From: Armatimonadota bacterium
GTDB taxonomy: Bacteria > Armatimonadota > Abditibacteriia > CG2-30-59-28
DNA length: 5,282 nt
Reading direction: 5' to 3'
NCBI GenBank assembly: GCA_016199605.1
Contig: JACQGJ010000466.1
Coordinates: 1 to 5,282 of the forward strand
Under the pieces are notes generated by a model. It worked only from the letters and a program-made list of their open reading frames with translations, ran no database searches and was not told the origin of the DNA. The translations under genes were made by a program, and so were the position numbers. Position 1 is the first letter of the stretch; each line of letters starts with the position of its first letter. Positions 1-5,282 of this stretch are shown here, one piece after another.

Positions 1-2
1 AG

Positions 3-2168
3 GCGACTTTCGTGACGGACAATCTCTACGAATCGGTGCCGGTTACCCAGAAGAAATCCCAGTCGGTGGCGCCTGGAGTCGGCGCGGTGTATGAGATCAA
101 GATTCAGAACGACGGAAATCGCTCGATCGACACGGTTTACACGGGTTCAGCGGCCGTTTCCGGGTTCACCGTGCAGTACTTTGACAGCCTCGTTGGGGGA
201 GCGGAGATCACCGGACTTGTCACGGGCGACGGCGCTCCGATCCAACTGGCCGTGGGTCAGTCGATGGACATGCGGGTTGTCGTCACACCAAATGCCCTGC
301 CAAACGCTCCCGCAGCGGAGAGCACCCAGACCATCACCCTGACATGGTCAGGCACCGGCACCTCCAAAGACGTGGTCCAGTCGGAAACCACCGTGGCCGC
401 CCTCGACAAGGCTGACCTGATGGTCCGCAACCATGACCAGACGACGTACCTCGCGGATAACGTATATGAGGCCTCACCGGTCCTTCAAGTCAAAGCGCAA
501 TCCGTGGCAGGCGGTCTTAAGGCGATCTACGAGCTGAAGGCCGAAAACGACGGCAACCGATCCGTGGACTATGTGGTGACGGGAACGGGAACGAGTTCCG
601 GGTTCGACGTGAAATACTTCGACGCTCTCAGCGGGGGAACCGACATCACAAGCCTTGTGACAGGAGCAGGCAAAACCTTTAACCTCGCACCGGCAGCCTC
701 CAGGGAGTTCCGTGTCGAAGTAACCCCCAACCCCGACCCGAACAGCCCGGCCGTGGGAACCATGAAAGAGGTGACCGTCGCTTTGGCAGGAGGAGGCTCG
801 ATTGATTCGGTGAACACCACAACAACCGTCACCTCCACCGACCAGGGGGATCTCATGATCCGCAACCCGAGTGAGGTGGACGCGGACTACGCCACCAACA
901 ACGTGTACGAAACCTCGCCCTCCACTCAGGTGAGGACCCAGACAGTTGATCCGGGAACCCCGGCGACCTACCTCATGAAACTTCAGAACGACGGCAACCG
1001 TACGCAAACCTACACGGTTGTCGGCACCGGTGACAGCACCGGTTGGACCGCGCAGTATTTCAACGCTCACACCGGCGGAACCAACATCACGGCGTCAGTC
1101 ACGGGGACGGGCAGGCAGTTTGTCCTCCCTGTTGCCGGCGAGCAGTTGCTGCGTGTCGAAGTCACGCCGTCGGCTACCCCGTCAAGTCCTCCGGCCGCAG
1201 CGACCAAAGACGTTATCGTAACCTGTCTCGTGCCCGACGCTAACAACCAACCCATGGCAGTGGACAGTGTAAAGGCAGCTACGGTTGTCAACGGTGGAGA
1301 CAAGTCGGACCTGATGATCCGGAGCAAGGGCGAATCCACCTACGTCTCAGACAACGTGTATGAGACAACGCCTGTCCTCCAGGTGAAGAGCCAATCGGTA
1401 AGCGTCAGCGGGACGGTCATCTATGAATTGAGACTGCAGAACGATGGTAACCGTAGCCATGACTACAAACTCCTCGGGACCGGTGGTGACTCCAATTGGA
1501 CAGTGAAATACTTCGATGAGCTGTTGTTTGGGAACGACATCACCTCGAGCGTAACAACGTCGGGAAAGACCTTCACGTTGGCCTCGGGGCAGGCGACCGA
1601 GGTGCGCTTCGAGGTTACCGCCAACCCGTTCCCAAATGCTCCCGCAGCGGAAAGCAGCAAAGAGGCTATCATTTATCTGGTCGGCAGTACCGTGGACGTC
1701 GTCAAGTCAACCACGACAGTCAGCGCCGGCAGCCAGGCGGACCTGATGATCCGCAACAGCGCTGAAACGAGCTACCAGGGCGACAATATCTTCGAGACCT
1801 TGCCTTCGGTTCAGGTTCGCGAGCAGACGATCAATCCCGGCGGAAGTGCGAAGTATGAAGTCAGGCTGCAGAACGACGGAAACACAACTCGGACCTTCTT
1901 GCTGAAGGCCGGGGAGGCTGGTGACGCAGGATGGAGCGCCACCTACAAAGCTGGAATCACGAACATCACCAGCCAGGTTACTGGAACTTCGGGTTACACG
2001 ACTGCCAGCCTGCCGCCCGGCGGCCAAATAGCCCTTACGGTCGAAGTCATCCCGGATGTGACTGCCCTGGCAGGATCGGCCCGAGCCGTTACGCTCAAAG
2101 CCTATCTCGATGCTTCGGATACGACAATCCGCGATGCGGTCTCCACCGTGACCACAGTGACCGCTGGT
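3..2168 (+). repeat. Tandem array of ~145-residue Ig-like repeats (four complete, one partial)
   Basis: Unit boundaries, set at the residue before DLM(I/V)R: partial unit R0 3-410; R1 411-845 (145 aa); R2 846-1304 (153 aa); R3 1305-1736 (144 aa); R4 1737-2168 (144 aa). Each unit runs DLMIRN, DNVYE-x-x-P, Q-x-x-x-QSV, Y-E-L-x-L-QNDGNR, GTG, W-T-V-x-YFD, DITS-x-VTG, an L-A-x-G turn, R-V-E-VTP, PAA and finally D-x-V-x-x-TTV. R2 is longer because of an insertion near V-P-D-A-N-N-Q-P. R4 is the most diverged: it lacks YFD-x-x-x-GG and has NDGNTT in place of NDGNR. The pattern of a Y-x-l-x-l-x-N-x-G-N strand, a G-W strand and late V-T-P resembles NEW3-type Ig domains (PF10633); that assignment is by eye. 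Identical residues often use different codons (VLQVK in R1 and R3; NDGNR in R0 to R3), so the array is old and held by selection on the protein. Confidence 0.92.
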
Positions 2169-4136
2169 TTGACGCTCACTTCGCCGAACGGAGGAGAGAA
2201 ATGGCAACGTGGAACGACGCATGAGACCACCTGGCTGTCCTCCGGCAATCCGGGTTCCGATGTTAAGCTTGATCTTTACCGTTCTGCCGGCAGCGGCGCC
2301 CTCGTCTTCGACAGCACGATCGTCGCGACCACACCCAACGATGGCAGCTACGAATGGACCCTCCCGGGAAGCCAACCCCCCGGTGAGAACTATCGGGTGA
2401 AGGTCTCGTCGGTTTCCGATTCCGGCGTGGGAGATGAAAGCGACGCGGACTTCCAGGTTCTGCGAGCCGCTCCGACCGTGACGAGCATCACTCCCGATAC
2501 CGGCAACAACACCGAAACGGTCAACGTCGTGATCGCCGGGACCGGCTTCGTCGGTGGAGCAACCACCAGCCTGAGCAAGGCTGGAACCGACCTCAGCCTG
2601 ACGGAGGTCGTTGTTAACAGCGAGGGATCGCAGATCACGGCAACGGTCGATCTCACCAACGCCGGGGCCGGAGAATACGATGTTGTTGTGGTGAACCCGG
2701 ACGGCCAGTCCGGCAAGTTGTTGCACGGATTCACCGTAACCGCCGGAGTCTCCATCACTGTGGGCACAGCGGGTAGCTACAGCCTTGTTTCGCTGCCGTT
2801 TGTCGAAGACGGATATGATCCTGTGGCAACCGGTCTGATCGACAACAACCGGAATGCCGCCCTGGCTCGCTGGAATCCTCGGAAGGCGAGCGACCCGACC
2901 TACTCCAGTTACGAGTTCCTGGTCGGCGGTGGGCTGATCCTGCCGCCCTCGATTCGTTTCACAACGGTCGAGAATGGAGTCGGCTATTGGAGAAAAAGCA
3001 GTTCAACCTTCACCGGGGCGTTTACGAGTAGAACGACCCCGCTGGAGATTCCCATCTATGTGGGATCCGGCGCTTATACCCACTGGAACCTGATCGGTGT
3101 TCCCTTCACAGGATCCATCGACTTCGCATCGCTGCAGGTTCTGGCGAACGGAAAGACCTACAGCATCACCGACGCCGCCTCCCTGGGGATTGTCGGCAAT
3201 TTCGCCTGGAAGTTCCCCAGCGCCAGCGGGTATCGTCTGGTTGCGCTTCCGAACACCTATGACGGCGCGGAGACGACCCTCGACCCGGGCCTGGGCTACT
3301 GGTTCTACGCAAACCAGGATTGCTTCCTCCGGTTTGTCCCGCCTTCGGGAACAACCGTGCGCGCGGCCAAAGTCCAAAGGTCCTTCAGGTCGCGTGATTC
3401 AAACCAATGGGCCGTCCAGGTTAAAGCCCGGGCCGGGCAATGCACGGATGAATTCAACTACTTCGGCACAGCCAGCACAACTCGGAGTCTGGCTGATCCA
3501 CCCCAGGCCCCCGACAGCGGCTATGTGGCTCTTAGCTTCAACGGCTCCGGTAGTGCGTCTGCGTCCCGGACGCGCGACCCGGGTGTGAGCCAGGCCGCAG
3601 GTCAGGCCACGGGCCAGTTGTCCTGGGAGTTCCATGTGACAACTAACCTTTCCGAGCCCGTGGAGATCAGTTGGCCCGATCTCTCGCCTGCCCCCAAACA
3701 ATTTGCTCTCTATCTTCAAGACTTGGAGACGAGCCGACGGGTTTACATGAATACCCAGTCCACCTATCGGATTCAGCCTCACGGCTCGGGAGCGCCGTAT
3801 CGCTTCCGCATCTTTGCGGAGCTTCGGGGAGCGGATCGTCTACTGATTCAGGGATTGAACGTTCTTCCAGCGGGACGGTTGACTCGCAGCGGAAACATGG
3901 TCAGCTTCACGTTGACGCAGGAAGCCGTCGTTCAGGTTCGCATCCTGAGCGCCTCGGGCCGTGTCGTGAGTCAACTGCAGCTCCCGACAGCTCGTCGTGG
4001 GCTGAACAGCACGCAAGTGCCGCTGACGAACGGTCTCGGGTTTGTCTTGCCTCGCGGCTTCTACCTGTGTGAGGTAACGGCGACAACAACCGAGGGTCGG
4101 ATTGTGAAAGCAGTCAAAGGCTTCAGCCTGAGGTAG
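3..4136 (+). CDS. Giant repeat-containing secreted/surface protein, 5'-truncated (Ig-like repeats, Kre9-like, TIG-like, C-terminal sorting-type domain)
   Basis: Open from the left edge to TAG at 4134-4136, giving 1377 visible codons. A GTG at nt 12 could be taken as the start, but the codons before it (Ala-Thr-Phe at 3-11) continue the repeat consensus seen later as T-T-Y, S-T-Y and T-S-Y before DN(V/L)YE, so the true start lies upstream of the window. Domains, numbered from the codon at nt 3: five Ig-like repeats (1-722), a Kre9/KNH-like domain (723-820), an IPT/TIG-like domain (824-913), a duplicated LVSLP/GYW domain (916-1114), a beta-rich domain (1133-1272) and a FlgD-like or type IX-like C-terminal domain (1297-1377). 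The composition is rich in Thr, Ser, Gly, Asn and Val, with only four cysteines, as expected of an exported beta-rich protein. The signal peptide would lie off-window. Likely role, by inference: an extracellular stalk, adhesin or matrix protein. No catalytic motif was found and no specific function can be named. Confidence 0.93.
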   Translation, partial: ATFVTDNLYESVPVTQKKSQSVAPGVGAVYEIKIQNDGNRSIDTVYTGSAAVSGFTVQYFDSLVGGAEITGLVTGDGAPIQLAVGQSMDMRVVVTPNALPNAPAAESTQTITLTWSGTGTSKDVVQSETTVAALDKADLMVRNHDQTTYLADNVYEASPVLQVKAQSVAGGLKAIYELKAENDGNRSVDYVVTGTGTSSGFDVKYFDALSGGTDITSLVTGAGKTFNLAPAASREFRVEVTPNPDPNSPAVGTMKEVTVALAGGGSIDSVNTTTTVTSTDQGDLMIRNPSEVDADYATNNVYETSPSTQVRTQTVDPGTPATYLMKLQNDGNRTQTYTVVGTGDSTGWTAQYFNAHTGGTNITASVTGTGRQFVLPVAGEQLLRVEVTPSATPSSPPAAATKDVIVTCLVPDANNQPMAVDSVKAATVVNGGDKSDLMIRSKGESTYVSDNVYETTPVLQVKSQSVSVSGTVIYELRLQNDGNRSHDYKLLGTGGDSNWTVKYFDELLFGNDITSSVTTSGKTFTLASGQATEVRFEVTANPFPNAPAAESSKEAIIYLVGSTVDVVKSTTTVSAGSQADLMIRNSAETSYQGDNIFETLPSVQVREQTINPGGSAKYEVRLQNDGNTTRTFLLKAGEAGDAGWSATYKAGITNITSQVTGTSGYTTASLPPGGQIALTVEVIPDVTALAGSARAVTLKAYLDASDTTIRDAVSTVTTVTAGLTLTSPNGGEKWQRGTTHETTWLSSGNPGSDVKLDLYRSAGSGALVFDSTIVATTPNDGSYEWTLPGSQPPGENYRVKVSSVSDSGVGDESDADFQVLRAAPTVTSITPDTGNNTETVNVVIAGTGFVGGATTSLSKAGTDLSLTEVVVNSEGSQITATVDLTNAGAGEYDVVVVNPDGQSGKLLHGFTVTAGVSITVGTAGSYSLVSLPFVEDGYDPVATGLIDNNRNAALARWNPRKASDPTYSSYEFLVGGGLILPPSIRFTTVENGVGYWRKSSSTFTGAFTSRTTPLEIPIYVGSGAYTHWNLIGVPFTGSIDFASLQVLANGKTYSITDAASLGIVGNFAWKFPSASGYRLVALPNTYDGAETTLDPGLGYWFYANQDCFLRFVPPSGTTVRAAKVQRSFRSRDSNQWAVQVKARAGQCTDEFNYFGTASTTRSLADPPQAPDSGYVALSFNGSGSASASRTRDPGVSQAAGQATGQLSWEFHVTTNLSEPVEISWPDLSPAPKQFALYLQDLETSRRVYMNTQSTYRIQPHGSGAPYRFRIFAELRGADRLLIQGLNVLPAGRLTRSGNMVSFTLTQEAVVQVRILSASGRVVSQLQLPTARRGLNSTQVPLTNGLGFVLPRGFYLCEVTATTTEGRIVKAVKGFSLR
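2169..2462 (+). other. Kre9/KNH-like (Ser-Thr-rich surface protein) domain
   Basis: Residues 723-820 of the large protein read L-T-L-T-SPNGGE-K-W-x-x-G, then T-T-W-L-S-S-G, V-K-L-D-L-Y, TPNDGSYEW-T-L-P, G-x-x-Y-R-V-K-V-S-S and a closing D-x-S-D-A-D-F-x-V. This order of SPNGGE-W, (I/T)-x-W, L-Y, NDGSY-W and YRVKV is the signature of the Kre9/KNH domain (PF10342), a small beta-sandwich found in many bacterial extracellular proteins as well as in fungal wall proteins. It directly follows the last Ig-like repeat and probably serves as a spacer or binding module. Confidence 0.82.
2472..2741 (+). other. IPT/TIG-like Ig domain
   Basis: Residues 824-913 begin P-T-V-T-S-I-T-P-D-T-G and continue V-N-V-V-I-A-G-T-G-F, then I-T-A-T-V-D-L, A-G-x-Y-D-V-V-V-V-N-P-D-G and G-F-T-V. 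The opening 'I-x-P-x-x-G', the central 'I-x-G-x-G-F' and the closing 'G-x-Y-D-V-x-V-x-N-P-D-G' are the usual landmarks of IPT/TIG domains (PF01833). Such domains are common non-catalytic modules in surface proteins. Confidence 0.8.
2748..3344 (+). other. Duplicated 'LVSLP ... GxGYW' beta domain
   Basis: Residues 916-1114 contain two similar halves. The first has YSLVSLPF (2778-2801), then A-R-W-N-P and G-V-G-YW (2976-2990). The second has HWNLIGVPF (3081-3107), F-A-W-K-F, Y-R-L-V-A-L-P (3231-3251) and G-L-G-YW (3288-3302). I have seen the pairing of a 'W-N-L-(V/I)-x-(L/V)-P' strand with a later 'G-x-G-YW' turn in many large environmental bacterial surface proteins, but I cannot assign a named family or ligand. 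One of the protein's few cysteines lies just after the second GYW, in Q-D-C-F. Confidence 0.6.
3399..3818 (+). other. Beta-rich domain preceding the C-terminal Ig domain
   Basis: Residues 1133-1272 include W-A-V-Q-V-K-A, C-T-D-E-F-N-Y-F-G, D-P-P-x-x-P-x-x-G-Y-V-A-L-S-F, W-E-F-x-V-x-T, V-E-I-S-W-P-D-L, L-Y-L-Q-D-L-E-T and Y-R-F-R-I-F. A 'D-x-x-N-x-F-G', then 'PP-x-x-P', then 'L-x-L-x-D' order recurs just before FlgD-like or type IX-like C-terminal domains in large secreted proteins, from general recollection. A Ser/Ala/Gly-rich insert sits at about nt 3541-3615. It is probably part of the sorting or anchoring region. Confidence 0.5.
3891..4133 (+). other. C-terminal FlgD-like / type IX-secretion-like Ig sorting domain
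   Basis: The last 81 residues read G-N-M-V-S-F-T-L, then V-Q-V-R-I-L-S-A-S-G-R-V-V, G-L-N-S-T-x-V-P-L, L-P-R-G-F-Y-L-C-E-V-T-A and a basic end V-K-A-V-K-G-F-S-L-R. The order 'v-x-I-x-x-x-x-G-R-x-V', 'G-x-N/W', 'l-x-x-G-x-Y', 'K-x-x-x' is shared by the type IX secretion C-terminal domain (TIGR04183 style) and the FlgD Ig-like domain (PF13860). The two look alike by eye, so I cannot say which applies. Its position at the very C-terminus fits an export or anchoring signal. Confidence 0.62.
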
Positions 4137-4294
4137 AGTGCCTTTCTGGAACATGCGGAAACAAAAGTCCAGGGGCAACTCGAGGGTCGGAGCCGTGGGC
4201 ACTAACCAGAAAGCCAACCCGGTCAACCAGGAGGCGGCTGTGGTCCGCAGTCCTTCGAGGTCGGTTGGTAACATAATTTCAGGAGGCAACCAGG
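4137..4294 (+). other. 158-bp intergenic spacer, no clear promoter or terminator
   Basis: This stretch lies between the TAG of the large gene and the ATG of the next. I find no strong GC hairpin followed by a T run. There are small inverted repeats, such as a 5-bp stem at about 4238-4250 (CTGTGG/CCGCAG with one G-T pair). The only AT-rich patch is around 4269-4279, and it has no matching -35 box. An open frame from 4138 crosses the next gene's start in another frame and has no domain-like content. The two genes may be co-transcribed, but a spacer this long also allows a separate promoter. Confidence 0.6.
4281..4286 (+). promoter_or_regulatory. Shine-Dalgarno AGGAGG for the CsgG/FlgT-like gene
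   Basis: A perfect AGGAGG lies 8 nt before the ATG at 4295. It settles this start, which also gives a proper signal peptide. Confidence 0.9.
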
Positions 4295-4402
4295 ATGCGT
4301 CATGGCAAAATCAAAGTAAACGTTCACTGGCTTGGAGGTATTCTACCGCTTATCGTTGGCGGACTCGCCCTCGTGGGAGTTCGTCCACTGGCCGCGGCGG
4401 CG
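4295..4402 (+). other. Sec-type signal peptide of the CsgG/FlgT-like protein
   Basis: Residues 1-36 have a basic n-region with R2, K5 and K7, a hydrophobic core L-G-G-I-L-P-L-I-V-G-G-L-A-L-V-G, and a c-region P-L-A-A-A-A suitable for signal peptidase I (cleavage after A35 or A36). There is no cysteine for lipidation. The product is therefore predicted to be exported, not a lipoprotein. Confidence 0.85.
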
Positions 4403-5282
4403 ACTTCGTTTGGTAACGAGGGTACCATACAGATTCTTGTTCTCCCAGTCCTCAATCAAACAAAGGTGGGAGGCGACGCCTTGGCAAAGGACGCAACGCG
4501 ACTTTTCGTCTCCGAGCTTGCCAAGACACCAACCTTCTCGGTGATAGGTCCCGAATCGCTTGAGAAGCCGGAGGAGGCCAACGGACTGACTCAAGAGGGG
4601 TTGGTGGAAGTGGGGAAATCGGCCAAAGCAGACTGGGTGGCTCGTCTGAGACTTTCGTCAGAAACAGTGGGATCCGGCAGCCGCGCCTACAATGTCCTCG
4701 TCCTGTCCGGCGAGGCGACCTCGGTTGCCGACGGGTCAAGAGCCGCCCGCGTGTACGCCCGCGGAGCGAAATCCGATCTTTCCACCAAGCGGAAGTCCGT
4801 AGATGCCAGCCGGGTTCTGGGCGGGGCCATCAACGAGACCGCTCGACAGTTGTCCGGATTGCGAGGACTCCGGGGAGTCGTCGGTCTGAAGTCCCTCCGC
4901 GAAGGGCATGTGCAGACCTCACTCGGATCGCAGACGGGATTGCGGCCTGGCGCCGAAGTTGCCTTCTATGATTCGAACGGACAGGCCCTCGGGTACGGCG
5001 GAGTCGTGTCCGTCGACCGGGCTTCCTCATTAGTGCGAGTGAATGACCGGTTTAGCTACGCGTTAATCCAGATCAACACGCCTGTTCGGGCCATATACAA
5101 CCCGCCTGCCTACGTTGCGGGGAGAACGGTCGCGGAGCAGGAGGACCGTGAGCGGAAGCGTGAGGAGATTCGTTTTGTATCTGCTGTCGCCCTTGCGCTT
5201 ATCGGGATTGACATCTACCGAGACACTGGGAAGATTGCGGCGGCGGCGACCTCTCCCCCACCGCCACCCCCACCACCCCCGG
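4295..5282 (+). CDS. Exported CsgG/FlgT-like protein with polyproline linker, 3'-truncated
   Basis: ATG at 4295 is followed by 329 complete codons with no stop, so the gene continues past the right edge. Residues 1-36 form a signal peptide. Residues 44-187 look like a CsgG/TolB-N-type alpha/beta domain: a first strand I-Q-I-L-V-L-P-V, a helix with A-x-x-A-T-x-L-F-x-x-E-L, then F-S-V-I-G-x-E-S-L-E, G-L-T-Q-E-G-L-V-E-V-G, A-D-W-V-A-R-L-R-L and a final helix L-G-G-A-I-N-E-T-A-R-Q-L. Residues 194-268 (G-V-V, V-x-T-S-L-G, G-L-R-P-G-A-E-V-A-F, G-Y-G-G-V-V-S-V) resemble the C-terminal domain of FlgT-like proteins. Residues 281-293 are highly charged, 294-307 hydrophobic, and 321-329 all proline. Family knowledge: CsgG-type proteins act in outer-membrane export, and FlgT in the flagellar basal body. 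The exact role here is unknown. There is no lipobox Cys, unlike classical CsgG. Confidence 0.88.
   Translation, partial: MRHGKIKVNVHWLGGILPLIVGGLALVGVRPLAAAATSFGNEGTIQILVLPVLNQTKVGGDALAKDATRLFVSELAKTPTFSVIGPESLEKPEEANGLTQEGLVEVGKSAKADWVARLRLSSETVGSGSRAYNVLVLSGEATSVADGSRAARVYARGAKSDLSTKRKSVDASRVLGGAINETARQLSGLRGLRGVVGLKSLREGHVQTSLGSQTGLRPGAEVAFYDSNGQALGYGGVVSVDRASSLVRVNDRFSYALIQINTPVRAIYNPPAYVAGRTVAEQEDRERKREEIRFVSAVALALIGIDIYRDTGKIAAAATSPPPPPPPPP
5174..5215 (+). other. Short hydrophobic segment, possible membrane anchor
   Basis: Residues 294-307 of the second protein (F-V-S-A-V-A-L-A-L-I-G-I-D-I) are hydrophobic. They follow a charged stretch with E-Q-E-D-R-E-R-K-R-E-E. At about 14 residues the segment is short for a full membrane span, so it may instead be a buried or interface helix. 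Confidence 0.45.
5255..5281 (+). repeat. Polyproline codon run at the window edge
   Basis: Nine consecutive proline codons (a mix of CCC, CCA and CCG) run to the window end, following Thr-Ser. Runs like this usually form a stiff linker between an N-terminal domain and a further C-terminal module, which here would lie outside the window. The varied codons argue that the protein linker is selected rather than the run being simple DNA slippage. Confidence 0.85.

Noticed and set aside
474..1070. Antisense open frame of 198 codons
   Set aside because: It is a shadow of repeats R1 and R2. It has no domain and no convincing ribosome binding site, and its recurring pattern only mirrors the + strand repeats.
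1707..2726. Antisense open frame of 339 codons
   Set aside because: It lies wholly opposite the large gene, across repeat, Kre9-like and TIG-like domains that are clearly coding on the + strand. Its translation has no recognisable domain and has the His/Arg/Gly-rich look of shadow frames in GC-rich genes.
3097..3588. Overlapping + strand open frame of 163 codons
   Set aside because: It is out of frame inside the large gene and rich in Arg, Pro and Ser, as expected of a shifted reading of GC-rich coding sequence.
4118..4129. AGGCTTCAGCCT inverted repeat near the stop codon, as a terminator
   Set aside because: The stem is only four or five base pairs, lies inside the coding sequence and has no T run after it.
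4091..4191. 11-nt direct repeat CGAGGGTCGGA (4091-4101 and 4181-4191), as a regulatory or attachment site
   Set aside because: An 11-nt match is expected by chance in about 5 kb, the first copy is inside coding sequence, and nothing nearby suggests integration.
4269..4279. AT-rich patch TAACATAATTT as a -10 promoter box
   Set aside because: No -35-like hexamer lies at a suitable distance upstream, and the patch sits immediately before the ribosome binding site, leaving almost no leader.
4138..4416. Small + strand open frame starting at GTG just after the large gene
   Set aside because: It runs through the AGGAGG site and start of the CsgG/FlgT-like gene in another frame, and its translation is low-complexity, polar and Arg-rich with no domain. 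The gene starting at 4295 explains the sequence better.

Overview
This 5.3-kb window carries two genes on the + strand, and both run off an edge. The first (3-4136) is the 3' part of a gene for a very large, multidomain, extracellular-type protein. The second (4295 to the window end) is the 5' part of a gene for an exported protein with a CsgG/FlgT-like fold, a short hydrophobic segment and a polyproline linker. Between them lies 158 bp without a convincing gene or terminator.

Organism: a bacterium, from the clear AGGAGG ribosome binding site, the bacterial signal peptide and the compact layout. The sequence is moderately GC-rich by eye. The combination of Ig-like repeats, a Kre9/KNH-like 'SPNGGE' domain, an IPT/TIG-like domain and a C-terminal sorting-type or FlgD-like Ig domain, next to a CsgG/FlgT-like exported protein, is typical of large surface proteins in environmental diderm bacteria (Armatimonadota-like or other little-cultivated phyla). 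The phylum cannot be fixed from this window.

Layout: nt 3-2168 encode a tandem array of about 145-residue repeats. Four are complete and one is cut by the left edge. Each has a boundary motif DLMIRN, then DNVYE, then QNDGNR, then a W/F-x-x-x-Y-F strand followed by DIT. They look like Ig-type beta-sandwiches related to the NEW3 type. Nt 2169-2462 encode a Kre9/KNH-like domain, 2472-2741 an IPT/TIG-like domain, 2748-3344 a duplicated 'LVSLP...GxGYW' domain, 3399-3818 a beta-rich domain, and 3891-4133 a C-terminal FlgD-like or type IX-secretion-like Ig domain. The second gene follows with its own strong ribosome binding site.

How they may work together (inference): the first product is probably a long secreted or surface-attached stalk or adhesin. 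The second is an exported protein of the CsgG/TolB-N/FlgT type that may act in the periplasm or outer membrane. A joint role in surface assembly is possible but not shown. Both window edges fall in low-complexity or repetitive coding sequence, which suggests this is a whole short contig that broke at repeats. No RNA gene, mobile element, CRISPR array or origin was recognised.
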